Assembly: GCF_000744815.1 (NCBI RefSeq)
Contig: NZ_JQMQ01000005.1
Coordinates: forward strand, 3,666,055 to 3,730,054
Origin: Phaeacidiphilus oryzae TH49
GTDB taxonomy: Bacteria > Actinomycetota > Actinomycetes > Streptomycetales > Streptomycetaceae
DNA: 64,000 nt
Direction of reading: 5' to 3'
Below, piece after piece: positions 33,052 to 41,057 of this stretch; position 1 is the first letter of the stretch, and each line of letters opens with the position of its first letter. The position numbers and the translations under genes were made by a program. Below the pieces are notes generated by a model. It saw only the letters and a program-made list of their open reading frames with translations, did not search any database and was not told where the DNA came from.

Positions 33052-34500
33052 TTGATCTTCGAGCATGGCCTTCCTCCGGACACCCTGAGCCGCCGGCGGT
33101 TCCTCCTCGGCTCCGCGCTCGCGGCGGCCGCGGCGGCGGCCGGTGCCGGCGGCCTCTCCGGTTGCGCGGCGGGCGGCGGCGGGGGCGGATCGAGCAGCAG
33201 CTCCGCGGCCAAGAGCAAGAGCAACCCCTTCGGCGTCGACTCCAGTGCCCCCTTGGAGATGGTCATCTTCGACGGCGGTTTCGGCAGTGACTACGCCAAG
33301 CACTTCGAGACGCTGTACAGCAAGGAGTTCCCGGACGCCAAGCTGAGCATGACGGCGACCCAGCAGATCACCGGCGTCCTCCAGCCGCGGTTCAACGCGG
33401 GCAACCCGCCCGACCTGGTGGACGACTCCGGGGCGCAGCAGATCAAGCTGGACGTCCTCTACGGGAACGGCCAACTGGCCGACCTCGGCCCGCTGCTGGA
33501 CGCCCCCAGTGTGGACGACCCGAACACCAAGGTGCGGGACACCCTGATGCCCGGCACCGTCGCGGCCGGCACATACGGCAACTCGATGTACGACCTCCAG
33601 TACGTCTACACCGCGTTCGGACTCTGGTACTCCAAGTCGCTGTTCGCCAAGCACGGCTGGACAGTGCCGACCACCTGGGACGACTGGATCAAGCAGGCGG
33701 CGGAGATCAAGGCGGCCGGCATCGCCCCCTTCGCCTTCCAGGGCAAGTACCCGTACTACATGCTGGTGCCGATCATGGACCTGGCCGCCAAGCACGGCGG
33801 TGTGGAGACCCTGGTCGCGGTCGACAACCTGGAGCCCAACGCCTGGAAGTCGGACCCGGTGAAGCAGGCGGTGGAGGCGATCTACGAGATCGTCGCCAGG
33901 AACTACTACCTGCCGGGCACCCAGGGGATGACCCACATCCAGTCCCAGACCGCCTGGAACAACGGCAGAGCGGCCTGGATCCCGTGCGGGTCCTGGCTGG
34001 AGAACGAGCAGTTGAAGGCGACCCCGGCCGGCTTCGACATGGCCTTCGCGCCGATGCCCTCGCTCTCCGGCGACAAGCTGCCGCAGACCGCCATCCGGGC
34101 GGGCGCCAACGAGCCGTTCATCGTCCCGGCCAAGGCCAGGAACGTGCCAGGCGGCATGGAGATGATGCGGCTGATGCTCTCCAAAGCCGGCTCGGTGGCC
34201 TTCGCCCAGGTCGCCCACTCGCTGACGGTGGTCAAGAACGCCGTCGGGCCGAACGTGCAACTGCTCCCGGGCACCAGGTCCGCCAACGCGGCGGTGCAGA
34301 CCTCCGGCGCCTCCACCTTCTACTGGTACTACCCCAGCTGGTACGCGCAGTTGGAGACCGACCTGGAGAACGCCACCGGAGAGCTGATGGCCGGCCGGAT
34401 GAAGCCCGCGGACTGGATGAACGCCTGCCAGGCGGCGGCCGACAAGACGGCCAAGGACTCCTCGATCAAGAAGTTCAAGCGCTCCGCGTCCCTGATCTGA
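33052..34500 (+). CDS. ngcE: GlcNAc/chitobiose ABC transporter substrate-binding lipoprotein
   Basis: 482-aa solute-binding lipoprotein. The N-terminus has a twin-arginine motif (SRRRFLLG) and a lipobox LSGC with C38 as lipid anchor. The mature part closely follows NgcE of Streptomyces: NPFGVDSSAPLEMVIFDGGFG, ITGVLQPRFNAGNPPDLVDDSGAQQ, NLEPNAWKSDPV, HIQSQTAWNNGRAAWIPCGSW, GEPFIVPA-like NEPFIVPAKARN. It binds N-acetylglucosamine or N,N'-diacetylchitobiose outside the cell. TTG start with AGGAGGGG about 6 nt upstream. First gene of an apparent three-gene operon behind a dre-like operator. No ATPase gene follows; MsiK elsewhere usually serves such importers. Confidence 0.9.
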   Translation: MIFEHGLPPDTLSRRRFLLGSALAAAAAAAGAGGLSGCAAGGGGGGSSSSSAAKSKSNPFGVDSSAPLEMVIFDGGFGSDYAKHFETLYSKEFPDAKLSMTATQQITGVLQPRFNAGNPPDLVDDSGAQQIKLDVLYGNGQLADLGPLLDAPSVDDPNTKVRDTLMPGTVAAGTYGNSMYDLQYVYTAFGLWYSKSLFAKHGWTVPTTWDDWIKQAAEIKAAGIAPFAFQGKYPYYMLVPIMDLAAKHGGVETLVAVDNLEPNAWKSDPVKQAVEAIYEIVARNYYLPGTQGMTHIQSQTAWNNGRAAWIPCGSWLENEQLKATPAGFDMAFAPMPSLSGDKLPQTAIRAGANEPFIVPAKARNVPGGMEMMRLMLSKAGSVAFAQVAHSLTVVKNAVGPNVQLLPGTRSANAAVQTSGASTFYWYYPSWYAQLETDLENATGELMAGRMKPADWMNACQAAADKTAKDSSIKKFKRSASLI

Positions 34501-34530
34501 GCTCGGCGAGCAGAAGCGACGGAGAGTCGT

Positions 34531-35463
34531 ATGCGGTACCGGAAGTACCCGTTCATCGTCGGCTTCCTGATCCTCCCGGTCGGCCTCTATGTCGCCCTGG
34601 TGATCTGGCCGTATCTGCAGACCTTCGGCTACTCGCTGACCGACTGGAACGGCGAGTCGCAGGCGATGCACTTCGTCGGGCTGCGGAACTACGGGCAGCT
34701 CTTCGACGACCCGGTCTTCCGGACCGCGCTCTGGCACAACGTGCTGCTGCTGGTCTTCCTGCCCCTGGTCACCATCCTCCTCGCGCTCTTCTTCGCCTTC
34801 ATGCTCAACGTCGGCGGCCGGGGCGGGACGTCCGGGGTGACCGGGGTGCGCGGATCGTCCTTCTACCGGGTGGTGTTCTTCTTCCCGCAGGTGCTCTCGG
34901 TGGGCATTCTCGCGGTGCTCTTCGACTCGGTGTACCGGCCGGACGGCAGCGGGCTGGTCAACGGCGTCCTGGTGAAGCTCGGCCTGGAGGACCCGAACCA
35001 CCCGTTCCTCTGGCTGTCCTCGCCGAGCGCCAGCCTGTGGTGCATCCTCTCGGTGCTCGTCTGGTCCAACGTCGGCTTCTACCTGGTGCTGTTCTCGGCG
35101 GCCATGCAGTCCATCCCGCGGGACATCTACGAGGCCGCGCTGCTGGACGGCGCCGGGCGCGCCGGCACCTTCTTCCGGATCACCCTGCCGCTGCTCTGGG
35201 ACTCCGTGCAGACCGCCTGGGTGTATCTGGCGATCCTCGCGATGGACGCCTTCGCGCTGGTCTCCACGCTGACCCCGGGCACCGGGTTCGGCGGCGGCCC
35301 GGACCATCACTCCGAGGTGCTGTCCACCTACTTCATGCGGAACTTCCAGTTCTTCGGGAAGAGCGGATACGCCTGCGCGATGGGGGTGGTGCTGCTCCTC
35401 GTCACCCTGGTGATCTCCATCGCCATGCTGCGGGTGACCCGTCGCGAGCGCATCGAGTACTGA
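34531..35463 (+). CDS. ngcF: Sugar ABC transporter permease (MalF-type)
   Basis: 310 aa, six predicted helices, beginning YPFIVGFLILPVGLYVALVIWPYL. The EAA loop that docks the ATPase is EAALLDGAGRAGTFFRITLPLL. It starts 30 bp after ngcE with a GACGGAGAG ribosome site. Assigned as ngcF by position and family. Partner of the next permease in the membrane channel for GlcNAc/chitobiose. Nothing unusual in length or motif. Confidence 0.88.
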   Translation: MRYRKYPFIVGFLILPVGLYVALVIWPYLQTFGYSLTDWNGESQAMHFVGLRNYGQLFDDPVFRTALWHNVLLLVFLPLVTILLALFFAFMLNVGGRGGTSGVTGVRGSSFYRVVFFFPQVLSVGILAVLFDSVYRPDGSGLVNGVLVKLGLEDPNHPFLWLSSPSASLWCILSVLVWSNVGFYLVLFSAAMQSIPRDIYEAALLDGAGRAGTFFRITLPLLWDSVQTAWVYLAILAMDAFALVSTLTPGTGFGGGPDHHSEVLSTYFMRNFQFFGKSGYACAMGVVLLLVTLVISIAMLRVTRRERIEY

Positions 35464-35489
35464 ACGAACGACCGAGGGGGCTGGGCGAG

Positions 35490-36416
35490 TTGACTGTGAT
35501 CACGGAAGAGCCCGAACGGTCCGGCCGGGCCCGCGGGGGCCGCGGGGGCCTCCGCGACCTCCAGCGGTTCGGTGACGGCGGCGGGACACTCAACGCCTTC
35601 TCCCACGGCTTCCTCGCGGTGTGGTCGCTGCTGGTGGTGCTGCCGATCGTGTGGATCGTGCTGGGCTCCTTCAAGACCGACAACGAGATCGGCGCCAGCG
35701 CCTGGTCCACGCCCACCGAGTGGAACCTCGGCTCCTTCGTCCGCGCCTGGACCAAGGCGGGCATCGGCGGCTACCTGCTGAACACGGCGATCGTGCTGGT
35801 CGGCTCCGTCTTCCTGACCATGCTGCTCGGGTCCATGGCGGCCTATGTGCTGGCCCGCTACGAGTTCCGGGGGAACCGCTTCCTCTACTTCTTCTTCGTC
35901 GCCGGCGCGATGTTCCCCATCTACCTGGCCCTGGTCCCGCTCTTCTTCATGGTGCGGAACCTCGGCATGCTCAACACCTACCAGGGCCTGATCCTGGTCT
36001 ACGCGGCCTACTCGCTGCCGTTCACGGTCTTCTTCCTCCACGCCTTCTTCCGCACCCTGCCGACCACCGTCCACGAGGCCGCGATGATCGACGGGTGTTC
36101 GCACACCCGGGCGTTCTTCCAGGTCATGATGCCGATGGCGCGGCCGGGGCTGATCAGTGTGGGGATCTTCAACGTGCTGGGGCAGTGGAACCAGTACATC
36201 CTGCCGGTGGTCCTGATGGAGCGGCAGAACGGCTTCCAGCCGGACCGCTCGATGCTCGCCCAGGGCCTGGCCAACCTCCTCCTCCAGCAGGGGTACTCGG
36301 GCGACTACCCGGCGCTCTTCGCCGGGATGACCATCGCCATGCTGCCGGTGCTCGCGGTGTACCTCTCCTTCCAGCGCCAGGTGCAGTCCGGGCTGACCGC
36401 GACCGCCATCAAGTGA
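35490..36416 (+). CDS. ngcG: Sugar ABC transporter permease (MalG-type)
   Basis: 308 aa, six helices after a 35-residue Arg/Gly-rich cytoplasmic start. EAA loop EAAMIDGCSHTRAFFQVMMPMARPG. Starts 26 bp after ngcF. TTG at 35490 is chosen because GAGGGGG lies upstream; GTG at 35496 is equally possible. Last gene of the ngc operon. The import ATPase is missing from the cluster, which is normal for Streptomyces sugar importers that share MsiK. Confidence 0.87.
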   Translation: MTVITEEPERSGRARGGRGGLRDLQRFGDGGGTLNAFSHGFLAVWSLLVVLPIVWIVLGSFKTDNEIGASAWSTPTEWNLGSFVRAWTKAGIGGYLLNTAIVLVGSVFLTMLLGSMAAYVLARYEFRGNRFLYFFFVAGAMFPIYLALVPLFFMVRNLGMLNTYQGLILVYAAYSLPFTVFFLHAFFRTLPTTVHEAAMIDGCSHTRAFFQVMMPMARPGLISVGIFNVLGQWNQYILPVVLMERQNGFQPDRSMLAQGLANLLLQQGYSGDYPALFAGMTIAMLPVLAVYLSFQRQVQSGLTATAIK

Positions 36417-36452
36417 GGGCACCCCCGGTCCCCCCGCGGCTCCGGAATGGCG

Positions 36453-36475
36453 TACACTTACTTGCTAGACACAAG
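36453..36475 (+). promoter_or_regulatory. Promoter and candidate MarR operator
   Basis: TACACT (36453-36458) fits a -10 box, followed at once by CTTGCTAGACACAAG (36461-36475), an inverted repeat with CTTG/CAAG ends. It lies about 50 bp upstream of the MarR start. Binding would cover the transcription start, consistent with autorepression. Confidence 0.5.
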
Positions 36476-36523
36476 CAACAACCCGGGGCCGGGCCCCGGG
36501 TGACTAGGTGAGTGGGTGGGGTC

Positions 36524-37126
36524 ATGGATAAGGGGACGGTCCAACCCCAGCCGACCGCGTCGCGAAAGCGGGCGGACCAGCAGGCGAGTACGGCGGGGAC
36601 GGCGACTGCCTCGAAGACGGTGAGCACGGCGAAGACCCGGACCGCGACCCAGGCCGCGGCCGAGCTCGCGGACGAGATCGTCCGCTTCGGGCGGCTGATA
36701 GCCGCCTGGAAGAGCCACTCCTCCGCCGATCGCAGCGCCGCGGACCGCGTACTGCTGGCCCGGCTCGTGGTGGGCGGTGAGCGACGAGCCACCGACCTGG
36801 CCGCGGAGGCCATGCTCGACCTCTCGACGGTGAGCCGGCAGGTCCGCTCGCTCGTCGACCGGGGACTCGTGGAGCGCAGGCCCGACCCGGAGGACGGGCG
36901 GGGAACGCTGCTGGCCGCCACCGATGCGGGGCGCGCGGCCTTCGACGAGTACCGCAGGCAGCGGAACGCCGAGATGGCGGAGCTGCTGGCGGACTGGTCG
37001 CCCCGGGACCGCTACGACGTGGTCCGGCTGATCGGACGGCTGAACGAAGACTTGGCGGAACAACATGCGCGGCGCTGCGCCGGGACCACCGGGATCGCCG
37101 CGCGGCAAGGAGAAGGACAGGCATGA
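36524..37126 (+). CDS. MarR-family transcriptional regulator
   Basis: 200 aa. A Lys/Thr/Ala-rich N-terminal extension (about 1-45) precedes a MarR winged helix (about 50-185): RATDLAAEAMLDLSTVSRQVRSLVDRGLVERRPDPEDGRGTLLAATDAGR. The ATG is preceded by GGTGGGG; an in-frame GTG four codons earlier is possible. Its stop overlaps the start of the MFS-CRLD gene (ATGA), so the repressor and exporter are translationally coupled. Probably controls the three-gene operon through the palindrome at 36461-36475. Confidence 0.9.
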   Translation: MDKGTVQPQPTASRKRADQQASTAGTATASKTVSTAKTRTATQAAAELADEIVRFGRLIAAWKSHSSADRSAADRVLLARLVVGGERRATDLAAEAMLDLSTVSRQVRSLVDRGLVERRPDPEDGRGTLLAATDAGRAAFDEYRRQRNAEMAELLADWSPRDRYDVVRLIGRLNEDLAEQHARRCAGTTGIAARQGEGQA

Positions 37127-39897
37127 GCAATGCCGCATCCCCGCCCATGGCGGGGGCGACGGGGGGCAGGGCAGGTGCGATACCGGCGCCCGTCCCATCC
37201 GGTGGGCTGACCCACCGCCAGATTCTCACCATCCTCAGCGGCCTGATGATGGGGATGTTCCTGGCCTCCCTGGACCAGACCATCGTCAGCACGTCGATCC
37301 GCGTCATCGCGGACGACCTCAACGGGCTCTCCCAGCAGGCCTGGGTGACCACGGCGTACCTCATCACGTCGACCGTCACCACGCCGCTGTACGGCAAGCT
37401 CTCCGACATCTACGGTCGGAAGCCGTTCTTCATCTCCTCGATCGTCGTCTTCGTGCTGGGCTCCGCGGCCTGCACGTTCTCCACCTCGATGATCGAGCTG
37501 GCCGGGTTCCGCGCCTTCCAGGGCATCGGCGCCGGCGGTCTGATGTCGCTGGCCCTCGCGATCATCGGTGACATCGTTCCGCCGCGCGAGCGCGCCCGCT
37601 ACCAGGGCTACATGCTGGCGGTCTTCGCCACCTCGACGGTGCTCGGCCCGCTGCTCGGCGGGTTCCTCTCCGGCCAGGCGCACATCGCCGGGATCGCCGG
37701 CTGGCGCTGGGTCTTCCTGGTCAACGTGCCGATCGGGATCATCGCGCTGTTCGTGGTCGCCAAGGTGCTGAACATCCCGCACACCCGCCGGGACCACCGG
37801 ATCGACTGGTGGGGCGCGGTGACCATCGTGATCGGCGTGGTCCCGCTGCTGCTCGTCGCCGAGCAGGGCCGGACCTGGGGCTGGACCGACTGGAAGTCGC
37901 TGCTCTGCTACGGCATCGGCGTGGTCGGCCTGATCGTCTGGGTCTTCGTCGAGATCGCGATGAAGGACGAGGCGCTCATCCCGATGCGGCTCTTCCGCCT
38001 CGGCGTCTTCTCCAAGACCAGCATCACGTCGGTGTTCATCGGCATGGGCATGTTCGGCGCGATGATGATGATCCCGCAGTACCTGCAGATCGTGAAGGGC
38101 GAGAGCCCGACCAAGGCCGGTCTGATGACGCTGCCGATGGTGGGCGGGATGATGATCGCCTCGATCATCGCCGGTCAGCTGACCTCACGCACCGGTCGGT
38201 ACAAGATCTTCCCGACCATCGGCACCCCGCTGATGATCGCCGCGTCGCTGCTCTTCTACTTCCGCGTCGAGTGGGACACCCCGCTCTGGGAGACCATGGT
38301 CTTCATGGGCATCTTCGGCCTCGGCCTGGGTGGCTGCATGCAGACCCTGGTGATGGCCGTGCAGAACGCGGTCGAGCCGAAGGACATCGGGGTGGCCACC
38401 GCCTCCTCGACCTTCTTCCGTCAGATGGGCGCCACGGCCGGTACCGCGATCTTCCTCTCGGTGCTGTTCTCGAACGTCTCCGGCAAGATCGCGGACGCCT
38501 TCCGCTCGGCCGTCGCCACCCCGGCCTTCCAGGCCAAGCTGCACGACCCGGCGGTGCTGAAGAACCCGGCGAACGCGCCGGTGGTCAACATGATCAAGCA
38601 CCCGGGCGCCGGAGGGAACTCCAGCGGGGTGCTCAACGACTCCTCCTTCATCCAGAGGCTGGACCCGGTCCTCGGCGCGCCCTTCAAGGAGGGCTTCGCC
38701 AACGCGATGCACATCGTGTTCCTGCTGGCCGCCTGCATCGTGGCGCTGGCGTTCCTGGTCATCCTCTTCACCAAGGAGGTTCCGCTGCGGCAGATCTCGG
38801 CCCTCCAGGCCCGGGAGCAGGAAGCCGCGGCGGCCAACGGCGGAGCGGCGGCCGGACCGGTCGACGCGGCCGCCGTCTCTTCGGCCGAGGCCCCGGCCGC
38901 CGAGGTCACCGGCCTCGCCGGCGGCGGCAACGGCCGGCATCGCGCTCCGGTCGGAGCCGGTGTGCAAGCACAGCCCGCGGCGGTCGCGCTGGCCGAGCGG
39001 GCCCCCGCAGCACAGACCAGCACCAAGGTGGTGAACTCCCTGAACGGCTCGACTAACGGCGCCGCACCGCTCGGCGCCGAGATTCGCGGACTCGTCCGCA
39101 GCGGCGAGGGCACCCCCGTCCCGTCCGCCGTGGTCACCCTGATCGACCTGGGCGGGCGTCAGCTCGGCCGGGCCGCGACGAGTGGCGACGGCCGGTACGC
39201 CCTGGGTATCCCGGGCGGCGGCACATACGTCCTGATCGGTTCGGCCGAGGCGCATCAGCCGCAGGCCGCCACAGTCGTCGTGGACGGAAACGGCCTCGAC
39301 TACGACCTCGTTCTGAGCAGCAACTCCGGCCTGGCCGGCACGATCAAGGACTCGGTGACCGGTGAGCCGGTGGCCGGAGCCCTGGTCGTGGCCACGGACG
39401 CGCGCGGGGAGGTGGTCGCCTCCGGCGTCGCCGACGCGGGCGGCGGCTACAACTTCCCGCAGCTCGTCCCCGGCGCGTACACCCTCGCGGTGAGCGGGGC
39501 CGGCCACCGGCCGACCGCGACCCCCGTCGAGGTCGCCGCCGGCGGCACCTCCCGGCAGGACGTCGAGCTCGCGCCCGGCGCCCGGCTGGCCGGTGTGGTG
39601 CGCGCGGCCGGCAACGGCCGCCCGTTGGCGGACGCCCGGGTGACCCTGCTCAACTCCGCCGGTAGCGTGGTCGCCGCCACGGTCACCGGCGAGGACGGGT
39701 CCTACGGCTTCACCGATCTGGACAGCGGTGAGTACACCGTCATCGCGAGCGGATACGCCCCGGTGGCGACCCCTCTCCGGGTCAACGGCTCCGGCGCGTC
39801 CGGCTTCGACCTGGCTCTCGGTCACGAGGGCACTTCGCAGGCCGAGGGCGACGCGCTGGGCAGGCACGGCAAGCACAGCAAGGAGAACCTCGGATGA
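37123..39897 (+). CDS. DHA2-type MFS exporter fused to three carboxypeptidase-regulatory-like repeats (paralogue 2)
   Basis: 924 aa. A 14-helix DHA2 exporter (about 28-560) with motif A GKLSDIYGRK, LDQTIVSTSIRVIADD in helix 1 and motif C STVLGPLLGGFLSG. It has a longer extracytoplasmic loop before the last helix than the paralogue at 30325. A linker (about 565-645) leads to three CRLD repeats starting near 650, 735 and 821, each ending in a segment like SGYAPVATPLRV. Even helix number places these in the cytoplasm. It overlaps MarR upstream and CRLD-YceI downstream by 4 bp each, one tightly coupled operon. Substrate unknown. Confidence 0.9.
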   Translation: MSNAASPPMAGATGGRAGAIPAPVPSGGLTHRQILTILSGLMMGMFLASLDQTIVSTSIRVIADDLNGLSQQAWVTTAYLITSTVTTPLYGKLSDIYGRKPFFISSIVVFVLGSAACTFSTSMIELAGFRAFQGIGAGGLMSLALAIIGDIVPPRERARYQGYMLAVFATSTVLGPLLGGFLSGQAHIAGIAGWRWVFLVNVPIGIIALFVVAKVLNIPHTRRDHRIDWWGAVTIVIGVVPLLLVAEQGRTWGWTDWKSLLCYGIGVVGLIVWVFVEIAMKDEALIPMRLFRLGVFSKTSITSVFIGMGMFGAMMMIPQYLQIVKGESPTKAGLMTLPMVGGMMIASIIAGQLTSRTGRYKIFPTIGTPLMIAASLLFYFRVEWDTPLWETMVFMGIFGLGLGGCMQTLVMAVQNAVEPKDIGVATASSTFFRQMGATAGTAIFLSVLFSNVSGKIADAFRSAVATPAFQAKLHDPAVLKNPANAPVVNMIKHPGAGGNSSGVLNDSSFIQRLDPVLGAPFKEGFANAMHIVFLLAACIVALAFLVILFTKEVPLRQISALQAREQEAAAANGGAAAGPVDAAAVSSAEAPAAEVTGLAGGGNGRHRAPVGAGVQAQPAAVALAERAPAAQTSTKVVNSLNGSTNGAAPLGAEIRGLVRSGEGTPVPSAVVTLIDLGGRQLGRAATSGDGRYALGIPGGGTYVLIGSAEAHQPQAATVVVDGNGLDYDLVLSSNSGLAGTIKDSVTGEPVAGALVVATDARGEVVASGVADAGGGYNFPQLVPGAYTLAVSGAGHRPTATPVEVAAGGTSRQDVELAPGARLAGVVRAAGNGRPLADARVTLLNSAGSVVAATVTGEDGSYGFTDLDSGEYTVIASGYAPVATPLRVNGSGASGFDLALGHEGTSQAEGDALGRHGKHSKENLG

Positions 39898-40718
39898 GCA
39901 GCGGCGTCCGCGCCCGTATCCGCACCAAGGACGGCTGGGTCATCGGCCACGGCGTCCTGACCCTGGCCGACGCGACCGGTACCCAGGTCGCGAGAGTCGA
40001 GGCGGATGAGAAGGAGGGCGCCGTAGAGACCGGGCCGCTGGAGCCCGGTATGTACACGGCGATCGTGACCGCGGCCGGCTACGCCCCCGCGGCGGCCACC
40101 GCGCTGGTCTCGGCCTCCGGCGCGGACCTGGGGACGATCGTCCTGCAGCGGATGGGCGGCAGCGAGCTGCCGCCGCCCGGGGTGTGGACGATCGACCCGG
40201 TGCACTCGGAGATCGCGGCGGTCGCCAAGCACCTCGGCCTCTCCACGATCCGCGGCATCTTCCACGAGTTCAGCGGTCAGGTCGTGATCGACCCGGTGGT
40301 GGAGAAGTCCAAGGTCACCGCCGAGATCAAGGCCGCCAGCATCGACACGGGCAACTCGATGCGGGACGACCACCTGCGCAACGGGGACTTCCTGAACGTC
40401 GAGGAGATCCCGCTCATCACGTATGAGAGCAACGGGCTCACCCCGAACGGTCCGGACCGCTGGACCGTGCAGGGCGTGCTGACGCTGCGCGGGGTCGCCC
40501 GGCCGGTCGACCTCGACCTCGAGTACCTCGGCACCGGGCCCGACCCGTGGGGCGGGACGCGGGCGGCGTACCGGGCGACCACGACGCTGAGCCGGGACGA
40601 GTTCGCGATGAACGACTTCAATCCGATGGTGCGGGCGGGGATCGCCGCCGTGGGCACCACTCTGAAGGTCGAACTCGAGATCCAGACCGTCCAGGGCGAC
40701 GGGAGCGACGCGGCGTAG
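39894..40718 (+). CDS. CRLD-YceI fusion protein
   Basis: 274 aa. Residues 1-85 are a single beta-sandwich of the same type as the repeats on the neighbouring exporter (GWVIGHGVLTLADATGTQVARV..., LEPGMYTAIVTAAGYAPAAA). Residues about 95-270 are a YceI domain (WTIDPVHSEIAAVAKHLGLSTIRGIFHEFSGQV ... LTLRGVARPVDLDLEY ... RDEFAMNDFNPMVRAGI), a lipocalin-like barrel that binds isoprenoid-type amphiphiles. YceI proteins are usually exported, but no signal peptide is present here. The start overlaps the exporter stop (ATGA). It may hand a lipophilic substrate to the pump; that is inference. Confidence 0.88.
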   Translation: MSSGVRARIRTKDGWVIGHGVLTLADATGTQVARVEADEKEGAVETGPLEPGMYTAIVTAAGYAPAAATALVSASGADLGTIVLQRMGGSELPPPGVWTIDPVHSEIAAVAKHLGLSTIRGIFHEFSGQVVIDPVVEKSKVTAEIKAASIDTGNSMRDDHLRNGDFLNVEEIPLITYESNGLTPNGPDRWTVQGVLTLRGVARPVDLDLEYLGTGPDPWGGTRAAYRATTTLSRDEFAMNDFNPMVRAGIAAVGTTLKVELEIQTVQGDGSDAA

Positions 40719-40727
40719 CCGCGACGC

Positions 40728-40767
40728 GGGGCGGGGCCGGGCATTTCTTCTGCCCCGGCCCCGCCCC
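40728..40767 (+). terminator. Terminator of the MarR-MFS-YceI operon
   Basis: GGGGCGGGGCCGGGCA (40728-40743), loop TTTCTTC, then TGCCCCGGCCCCGCCCC (40751-40767), with one bulged C, followed by TTCCCGTTTCCC. Confidence 0.82.
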
Positions 40768-40837
40768 TTCCCGTTTCCCGGGGTTGCCGCCCCGGACCCC
40801 TCCGGCGTGCCCCGAACGCAGCGACGAAGTCGCAAGT

Positions 40838-40968
40838 AAGGGGCGCGGGGAACTGCGCGCCCGGCCGGCTACGGCGCCGCACTCGGCAACGGCCACCGGG
40901 TTGCAGCCCGGACTCCGCTGCCGGGTGCGGCGCCGTAGACGCCTGGGCGCGCAGTTCCCCGCGCCCCT
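40838..40968. repeat. Nested-palindrome intergenic repeat element, copy 1
   Basis: Three nested inverted repeats: outer AGGGGCGCGGGGAACTGCGC with its complement ending at 40968; middle CTACGGCGCCGCAC (40869-40882) with GTGCGGCGCCGTAG (40925-40938); inner CCGGG-TTGCAG-CCCGG (40896-40911). It could form a long cruciform or RNA hairpin. A second element with the same architecture and similar words lies at 58211-58340. Confidence 0.85.
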
Positions 40969-41041
40969 GAAGTGGCCCTTCGGGCCTACTCCCGGGGCCG
41001 CAGTTCCCCGCGTCCCTGGAGTGGCCCTTCGGGCCTACTCC
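40952..41041. repeat. 41-bp direct duplication at the edge of the palindromic element
   Basis: CAGTTCCCCGCG(C/T)CCCTG(A/G)AGTGGCCCTTCGGGCCTACTCC occurs at 40952-40992 and again at 41001-41041 with two differences. The first copy includes the right arm of the palindrome, so the arm plus flank has been duplicated. Confidence 0.85.
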
Positions 41042-41057
41042 GGGGGGCGGGCAGCCA

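Noticed and set aside
30337-35310. A 1657-codon open frame on the minus strand across the MFS-CRLD and ngcE/ngcF genes
   Set aside because: It is antisense to three well-supported genes; at high GC the complementary frame often lacks stops. The translation has no domain and is rich in His, Gln, Gly and Arg, as expected of a shadow frame.
33052-36416. Lack of an ATPase in the ngc operon as a sign of gene loss
   Set aside because: Streptomyces sugar importers of this type normally use the shared ATPase MsiK encoded elsewhere.
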